The notes below the pieces were generated by a model. That model searched no databases. It was not told the origin of the DNA and worked only from the letters and a program-made list of their open reading frames with translations. A stretch of DNA of 64,000 bases, taken from Streptomyces sp. man185. Lineage in GTDB: Bacteria > Actinomycetota > Actinomycetes > Streptomycetales > Streptomycetaceae. The position numbers and the translations under genes are program-made. The number at the start of each line of letters is the position of its first letter. The first letter of the stretch is position 1. Positions 59,697-64,000 of the stretch are shown here, one piece after another. The DNA lies in assembly GCA_002551355.1 (NCBI GenBank), contig NTHE01000004.1, positions 123,453 to 187,452 of the forward strand, in the 5' to 3' direction.

Positions 59697-60368
59697 TCAG
59701 CCGAGCGGGTCTGTGGTGTCGCGCAGGACGGTCAGGGCCGGTGCGTACATGCGGGCCTTGATGGTGCCGACGGTGTCACCGGCCTTGTTCACTTGCGTCC
59801 GGGCGATCTCGATCGCGGTGGCGAGCACCGCGTCCTCGCCGACCGCCCGGTCGACGATGCCGGCCGCCGCGGCGTCCTCACCGCCATAGCGGCGGGCGGT
59901 GAGCATGGCCTCGTGCGCGGTTCGCGGGGTCAGCCGGGACTGGACGAGGGCGGACATGCCGGGGGTGAAGGGGATGCCGATGTCGGCTTCCGGCAGGCAC
60001 CAAAAGCCGCGGTCAGCGCGCATCACGCGGAAGTCGTGGCCGAGGGACAACATCGCGCCCGCGGCGAAGGTGTGCCCCTGGAGCGCGGCGACCGTGATCA
60101 GGGGCAGCGACAGCATCCGCGCGAACAGTTCGTGGACGGAGACGACGTACTCCCGGTGCCTGTCGGCGTGGGTGAACAACCACTCCAGGTCGAGCCCGTT
60201 GGAGTAGAACTTCCCCGTGGCGGTGGTGACCAGGGCCCGGGGCCCCTCCACCTTCCCCACCTCGTCGAGCGCGGCGGCGACGGCGGCGATCCAGTCGGGG
60301 TGGAAACGGTTCTCCCCGTCCCCGAGGTGGAGGACGAAGACATCGTCCTGACGGTCGAGCGAGGGCAT
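59697..60368 (-). CDS. Enoyl-CoA hydratase/isomerase family protein
   Basis: The 223-residue crotonase-fold protein has the first oxyanion loop ATGKFYSNGLDLEWLFTHAD near residue 50 and the second in LQGHTFAAGAMLSLGHDFRV near 95 (family GxAxGGGxxLaLaxD). The usual catalytic Glu position falls within PEADIGIPFTPGMSALVQ near 127. ATG 60368 follows GAAGGAG. It acts on an acyl-CoA, hydrating or isomerising a double bond. It stands alone on the minus strand; link to the acyl operon is not shown. Confidence 0.92.
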   Translation of the reverse strand: MPSLDRQDDVFVLHLGDGENRFHPDWIAAVAAALDEVGKVEGPRALVTTATGKFYSNGLDLEWLFTHADRHREYVVSVHELFARMLSLPLITVAALQGHTFAAGAMLSLGHDFRVMRADRGFWCLPEADIGIPFTPGMSALVQSRLTPRTAHEAMLTARRYGGEDAAAAGIVDRAVGEDAVLATAIEIARTQVNKAGDTVGTIKARMYAPALTVLRDTTDPLG

Positions 60369-60484
60369 GGCCACTCCTTCGGACTGTACGGCTGGTCGGG
60401 TTAGTGCGGGCCGGAGCGGAACCGAGGGTGCGATAGCGGGCGGGCGGTCGCACCACGGCGTGCCGCGCCTCCGCCCGGGGTGGG

Positions 60485-60525
60485 CCCCTCTTCCACAACC
60501 CGGGCTCCGGGCCGTGGAAGAGGGG
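60485..60525 (-). terminator. Terminator of the secreted-protein gene
   Basis: CCCCTCTTCCAC (60485-60496) and GTGGAAGAGGGG (60514-60525) form a perfect 12-bp stem with a 17-nt loop, 7 bp after the stop at 60532 on the minus strand. Confidence 0.85.
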
Positions 60526-60531
60526 TTTCAC

Positions 60532-61248
60532 TCAGTGCTTGACCGGGGTCTGCCAACAGGTCGCGTTCACGTAGGCGAGCTGGGGCGAGGTGCTGTGGTT
60601 GTAGTACTTCACGTGTGCCCTGTTGGGGGTCACCGAGGTACTCCCCGCGTAGAAACCGGCGACGACGAGGCTGCTTTTCTCGTAGCTGACGTTGTCGGCG
60701 TCCACGTACGGGTGGGTGACCGGGCACTGGACGACGCTCGTCGCCTCACCGGGGATGTCGGCGTAGCCGGGGCGGCTGCCCGGCGGCTGCTTACCCGGAG
60801 GGACCTCGGTCGCCACCGTCACGGGAATGCCCTGCGCGGCGCTGCAGTTCCACTTGAACACCACTTCGCCGGGGGCGGTCTTGCTCCGGTTGATCACGCT
60901 GGTGTTGAACCCGGTGCCGTGGTACCCGTTGGCGCGCACGGGGTGCGGCGTGCCGATCGCGAGGTCGCCCTCGCTCGTGCTGGGGTCGAAGGGGCCCATC
61001 GTCTGGCCCCTGGGGCACGTGAACTCGAACGTGCCCACGTAGTTGGCAGCGATCCCGATGGTGCGCGTGTCGGGCTCGGTCGGCCACTTCGTCCCGTCGT
61101 CCCCCGGGCCGAACTCGCTCCGGACCGTCCCGCCCTCCGTCGGTCCGTCGGTCACCGCGTTGGCGGGCGCGGCCATCAGCGCCATCCCGGCAAGGGATCC
61201 GACGGCGGCGAGCGCGAGCCCGGTGCGGCGTTGCCTGTTGCGCTTCAT
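60532..61248 (-). CDS. Secreted protein of unknown function
   Basis: The 238-residue protein has a clear Sec signal (MKRNRQRRTGLALAAVGSLA, cleavage after ANA near residue 31). The mature part has four cysteines (FTCPRGQ, KWNCSAA, VQCPVTH, ATCWQTP), likely two disulfides, and many short beta-prone stretches. I recognise no catalytic motif. Two copies of the 17-bp dyad lie 107 and 255 bp upstream. A strong terminator follows. Confidence 0.8.
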   Translation of the reverse strand: MKRNRQRRTGLALAAVGSLAGMALMAAPANAVTDGPTEGGTVRSEFGPGDDGTKWPTEPDTRTIGIAANYVGTFEFTCPRGQTMGPFDPSTSEGDLAIGTPHPVRANGYHGTGFNTSVINRSKTAPGEVVFKWNCSAAQGIPVTVATEVPPGKQPPGSRPGYADIPGEATSVVQCPVTHPYVDADNVSYEKSSLVVAGFYAGSTSVTPNRAHVKYYNHSTSPQLAYVNATCWQTPVKH

Positions 61249-61354
61249 GCTGTTCCATCACTCCACTGGTCGACACCCGCGGTCGTGCCGCCGGCGAACA
61301 TGGTGGGCGGTGTCCCCCCATGGACATTGAGCCGCAACTCCCGTGCCGGGCGCT

Positions 61355-61371
61355 TGAGTAGCCATTGCCCG
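61355..61371 (+). promoter_or_regulatory. 17-bp dyad, copy near the secreted-protein gene
   Basis: TGAGTAGCCATTGCCCG, 107 bp upstream of the start at 61248 (minus strand). Confidence 0.4.
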
Positions 61372-61502
61372 GTGTCCTCTCCCTCCTTCGCCGCCCCCGT
61401 CAAGCCTCCCGCTGCTCGACGGATCCATGGCGCAGGCCGTCGTCGAACTCCCACCCGCCGCCACCGCGCACCGGTCGGCTGACGGACCGCACGGGCGGAA
61501 CT

Positions 61503-61519
61503 TGAGCAACGGCTACTCA
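61503..61519 (+). promoter_or_regulatory. 17-bp dyad, best copy in the window
   Basis: TGAGCAACGGCTACTCA is symmetric at its outer TGAG/CTCA and at alternate inner positions. It is 168 bp upstream of the proline-rich protein gene (plus) and 255 bp upstream of the secreted-protein gene (minus). Confidence 0.5.
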
Positions 61520-61686
61520 GACGCCCCGCCCCCACCGGTTGCTACGGTCACGCCGTAAACCACTCCTCCTCGCCCGCGTCACGGGAAGGCGCGTCCACAC
61601 GTCCGGATCGTCGCCACGGGACCGCGTGTCCCGGCGCTCCTTCGACCTCGGGGCGGGGAACACGGCGATGCTGCGAGGACCCTTCC

Positions 61687-62625
61687 ATGAGCTACGGCCA
61701 GCCAGGACCATACGGCAGACAACAGCCCAACCCCTACGCGCAGGGCGGGGGGTACGGGCAGCAGCCTCACCCCGGGCAGCCGGGTCACGGCACTCCCGGG
61801 CAGGGCCCGGCGGGCCCGGACTACGGCTACCCCCCGCAGGGCCCGCCGGGGCCCACCGCCCCGTACGGCCAGCCTCTGCAGCCCGGCCCCTACGGACAGG
61901 CGCCCCAGCCCCCGTACGGGGCGGGCCCCAGTCCGTACTCGCCGGGCCGGTCAGGCGGCGGCAGGAAGGCCGGGGTGGTCCTGGGGGTGCTGGCCGCCGT
62001 CGCGACGGTCGCCGTGGGCGGCTACTTCCTCTACGACCGGGGCACCGAGGACACCGGCCTCGCGGACGACGGCCCCCACAAGTTGGTCGCCCCCCAGACG
62101 GTGTTCGACGAGTACCACAAGAAGCCGAGTTCGCAGGCCTCGTTCAGCGGCGACCTGAAGGGGGCCGACAAGTGGGGGGTGAAGGACGCGCAGAAGGTCG
62201 ACGCCGACTACTCCACGAAGGAAGGGGCGAACCCCATGGCCGGCAAGCTCCTCTCCTTCGGAGGCGTCTACGGCGAGATCGAGGACCCCGAGAAGACGCT
62301 CGACGCCTTCTTCGCCCACATGAAGTCCGAGACGGACAAAGGCGACGGCGATATGAAGCTCATCGGCAAGCCCAGGGTGTACGAGCCGGCCCAACTGGAG
62401 GGTGCCGTCCTCAAGTGCCAGCAGGGCGAGGGGCCCATGTCACCGACGGAAGGGGGCGGGCCCGAGGAGCTCAGCCTCACGTTGTGCGCCTGGAGCGACC
62501 ACAGCACGCTCGGCATGGCCATACCGATGGAGATCGCGGACATCGTGGCGGGCAAGGCTTCCTCGCCCGACGAGGCCGCCGCGTTGACGACCAGGCTGCG
62601 TGAGGTCGTCCGGGTCGAGCGCTGA
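61687..62625 (+). CDS. Proline-rich membrane-anchored protein
   Basis: The 312-residue protein has a cytoplasmic Pro/Gly/Gln/Tyr-rich region (residues 1-95, with YGQ and PYG repeats). One membrane segment follows (VVLGVLAAVATVAVGGYFLY, ~98-117), then an extracellular domain of about 195 residues with two Cys (VLKCQQGEG and LTLCAWSD). This architecture is common in Streptomyces cell-envelope proteins of unknown role. ATG 61687 follows CGAGGACC. Its 3' end is overlapped on the other strand by read-through of the IS701-type transposase frame. Confidence 0.85.
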   Translation: MSYGQPGPYGRQQPNPYAQGGGYGQQPHPGQPGHGTPGQGPAGPDYGYPPQGPPGPTAPYGQPLQPGPYGQAPQPPYGAGPSPYSPGRSGGGRKAGVVLGVLAAVATVAVGGYFLYDRGTEDTGLADDGPHKLVAPQTVFDEYHKKPSSQASFSGDLKGADKWGVKDAQKVDADYSTKEGANPMAGKLLSFGGVYGEIEDPEKTLDAFFAHMKSETDKGDGDMKLIGKPRVYEPAQLEGAVLKCQQGEGPMSPTEGGGPEELSLTLCAWSDHSTLGMAIPMEIADIVAGKASSPDEAAALTTRLREVVRVER

Positions 62626-63941
62626 ACCTTTCGGATATCGTCCCGAGGTTCAGCGAAACGCCAGCCGACGAATGCGACTTGCACATTGCCATCGTTAGGG
62701 TTTCGTTCAACCGGCGATCGAAACCAGACTACTGTCCCGAAGCGGTTTCGTTCGTGTCCTGAGCTGCGTTTTCGGTAGTGGCAGTGGCGGGCGATGGCCT
62801 GGTGGCGTCTTCTCCAGGCGGACCAGTTCAGTGCGTGGGTGACGGGATCGTGGTCGGCTCTGGGATGAGGCAGGAGAGTGTCCAGGAGCCGCCGGATCTC
62901 CGCCACGGTGAGAGGGACCATGGCGAGGGTGATGTGCCGGTACCAGCCGGGGTAGCGGCGGACCTCGTACTCGTCCAGGCCGCATTCGTTCTTCGCGAGT
63001 TCGTCGATCTCGATGCCGACGGGCGCGTGAGCCAGGTAATAGGCGATCTCGCCGGGGTCGGAGAGACTGCGGCGGGCCAGCACCCAGCGGTGATGGGTTG
63101 GTGGATCCGGATCGAAGATGATGTTGGCGGGCAGTTTCGCCGCGGCCCAGTGATAGACGCGTGGGCCCTTCGCCCCATCGCCGCAGGACAGCCGCTGCCA
63201 GGCATCGGCGGGGGCTTCGGCGATGAGCTCGTCGATGCGCCAGATCCCGGCCAGGGACTTGATCTGCTGGGACTTGGGCACCGCCACCACGTAGCCGAGG
63301 CCCAGCTGTTCGAGCAGGCGGCGGAAGTTCCAGTCCTGCCCGTACGCCTCATCCGCGGTCACCCAGGCAGCCGGTAGACCCGCGGCCAGACAGCGGCGCA
63401 CGATGTCTCTGGCCAGCTCCCCCTTGGTCGCGAAGCCCCGCTCGTCGGGGATCTTCGCCGCCCGGCAGCGGTCACGGTCGGAGGTCCAGGACTTCGGTAG
63501 ATACAGCTCCCGGTCCACCAGAGCTCGACCCGAACCGGTCGCATAGGCGGCGAAAACACCGATCTGGCAGTTGTCGATCTTCCCCGAGGTGCCGGTGTAC
63601 TGCCTGCCGACCCCGGCCGACGTGGTGCCCTTCTTGACGAACCCGGTGTCATCGAGAATCAGCACGCCACCCGGACCGAGCCGCTCGGCCACGTAATAAC
63701 GGACATCGTCACGCAGGGCGTCCGCGTCCCAGACGCTGCTGTTCAACAGCCGCTGGAAGCCGTCCGGCGTGCGGTGACCTGCCCATTCCGCGAGCTGCCA
63801 GCCATTCTTGCGTGTCGCCCGCCCCAGCAGACCACGGACATAGTCCCGCATCCGCCACCGCAGATCCGCCCGAGCGAACCTACCCGCCACCCGCGCGAAA
63901 ACCGACTCCAACTCGGCAGCCCAGCAATCGACTTCAGTCAT
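62268..63941 (-). CDS. IS701-family transposase, read-through at the element edge
   Basis: The protein has the DDE core of IS701-type transposases: RDYVRGLLGRATRKNGWQLA near residue 35, the first Asp in LILDDTGFVKKGTTSAGVGR near 98, the second in WVTADEAYGQDWNFRRLLEQ near 195, and the later Glu region in WYRHITLAMVPLTVAEIRRL. No stop occurs before the element's left end at 62730. The frame continues for about 150 codons into flanking DNA, antisense to the proline-rich protein gene. The enzyme therefore has a host-derived tail or loses its stop by mutation. ATG 63941 was chosen; an ATG at 63950 is possible. Confidence 0.88.
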   Translation of the reverse strand: MTEVDCWAAELESVFARVAGRFARADLRWRMRDYVRGLLGRATRKNGWQLAEWAGHRTPDGFQRLLNSSVWDADALRDDVRYYVAERLGPGGVLILDDTGFVKKGTTSAGVGRQYTGTSGKIDNCQIGVFAAYATGSGRALVDRELYLPKSWTSDRDRCRAAKIPDERGFATKGELARDIVRRCLAAGLPAAWVTADEAYGQDWNFRRLLEQLGLGYVVAVPKSQQIKSLAGIWRIDELIAEAPADAWQRLSCGDGAKGPRVYHWAAAKLPANIIFDPDPPTHHRWVLARRSLSDPGEIAYYLAHAPVGIEIDELAKNECGLDEYEVRRYPGWYRHITLAMVPLTVAEIRRLLDTLLPHPRADHDPVTHALNWSAWRRRHQAIARHCHYRKRSSGHERNRFGTVVWFRSPVERNPNDGNVQVAFVGWRFAEPRDDIRKVQRSTRTTSRSLVVNAAASSGEEALPATMSAISIGMAMPSVLWSLQAHNVRLSSSGPPPSVGDMGPSPCWHLRTAPSSWAGSYTLGLPMSFISPSPLSVSDFMWAKKASSVFSGSSISP

Positions 63942-64000
63942 CCCTTCCATACCAGGACAACGACAGACGGCAGCTCAGGAAACGAACCGCTGCTGGAGTA
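62730..64000 (-). mobile_element. IS701-type insertion sequence, reaching the window edge
   Basis: The left end TACTGTCCCGAAGCGGTTTC and the right end, read inward from base 64000 as TACTCCAGCAGCGGTTCGTT, share the pattern TACT...AGCGGTT...CGTT...CTGAGCTGC as imperfect inverted repeats. The element is thus about 1.27 kb and its right border falls at or near the last base of the window, so target duplication cannot be checked. Confidence 0.75.

Larger units (their letters stand above)
61249..61686. other. Divergent spacer with two dyad copies
   Basis: The spacer between the secreted-protein gene (minus) and the proline-rich membrane-protein gene (plus) has no recognised gene. It holds two copies of the dyad 148 bp apart (61355-61371 and 61503-61519). 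Confidence 0.5.

Noticed and set aside
1..64000. tRNA, rRNA or self-resistance EF-Tu/ribosomal protein gene
   Set aside because: No tRNA-like cloverleaf, rRNA segment, EF-Tu, L11 or 23S methyltransferase gene was recognised, so thiopeptide resistance is probably encoded outside the window or by an unrecognised gene.

Overview
The window is GC-rich actinomycete DNA, most likely Streptomyces. The signs are strong third-position GC bias, GTG/TTG starts, many 4-nt start/stop overlaps, SpoIIAB-like ATPases, Streptomyces-type IS110, IS5 and IS701 elements, and dense specialised metabolism. It reads as accessory chromosome: two RiPP loci and a polyketide-type operon lie among secreted-protein genes, decaying genes and insertion sequences.

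Region 1 (1-3.3 kb): the 5' end of a minus-strand gene resembling tryptophan 2,3-dioxygenase, a decayed IclR-like regulator, two secreted small proteins and an anti-sigma-type ATPase.

Region 2 (3.3-24.3 kb): a thiopeptide cluster. A precursor peptide (9854-10024, core SCSCTTCSCCSCAN) is followed by a strong stem-loop and then, in order: an ocin-ThiF-like protein, a YcaO cyclodehydratase, a SagB-like azoline dehydrogenase, a split LanB (glutamylation and elimination proteins), a pyridine synthase, a P450 and a VOC protein. A divergent operon holds a P450, SDR, methyltransferase, FAD monooxygenase, aldehyde dehydrogenase and ferredoxin, probably for tailoring or for making a side moiety. A MocR-type regulator that lacks the PLP lysine closes the region.

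Region 3 (24.3-30.8 kb): a PfkB-like protein, a frameshifted nucleoside hydrolase, a zinc alcohol dehydrogenase, a frameshifted lipoprotein, an SGNH esterase and a small membrane protein.

Region 4 (30.8-40.1 kb): a genomic scrapyard. A degraded ABC exporter and its divergent regulator are broken by two tandem IS110 elements. Further on are IS5-type and other transposase remnants, an intact IS5-family element and small orphan genes.

Region 5 (40.1-56.1 kb): a class III lanthipeptide locus on the minus strand (degenerate hydrolase-P450 fusion, LanKC, precursor, ABC exporter, radical SAM protein). It lies back to back with a plus-strand type II polyketide/fatty-acid-like operon (KR, ACP, KS, CLF, KS, KS-like, hydrolase, double hotdog protein, HCCA-isomerase-like protein). 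The shared 574-bp spacer suggests one hybrid RiPP-polyketide pathway.

Region 6 (56.2-64 kb): decayed S8 peptidase and GH3 glucosidase genes, a P450-ferredoxin pair, a crotonase, a secreted protein, a proline-rich membrane-anchored protein and an IS701-type element that ends at the window edge.

A 17-bp dyad (near TGAGCAACGGCTACTCA) recurs upstream of many of these genes and may mark an undescribed regulon.
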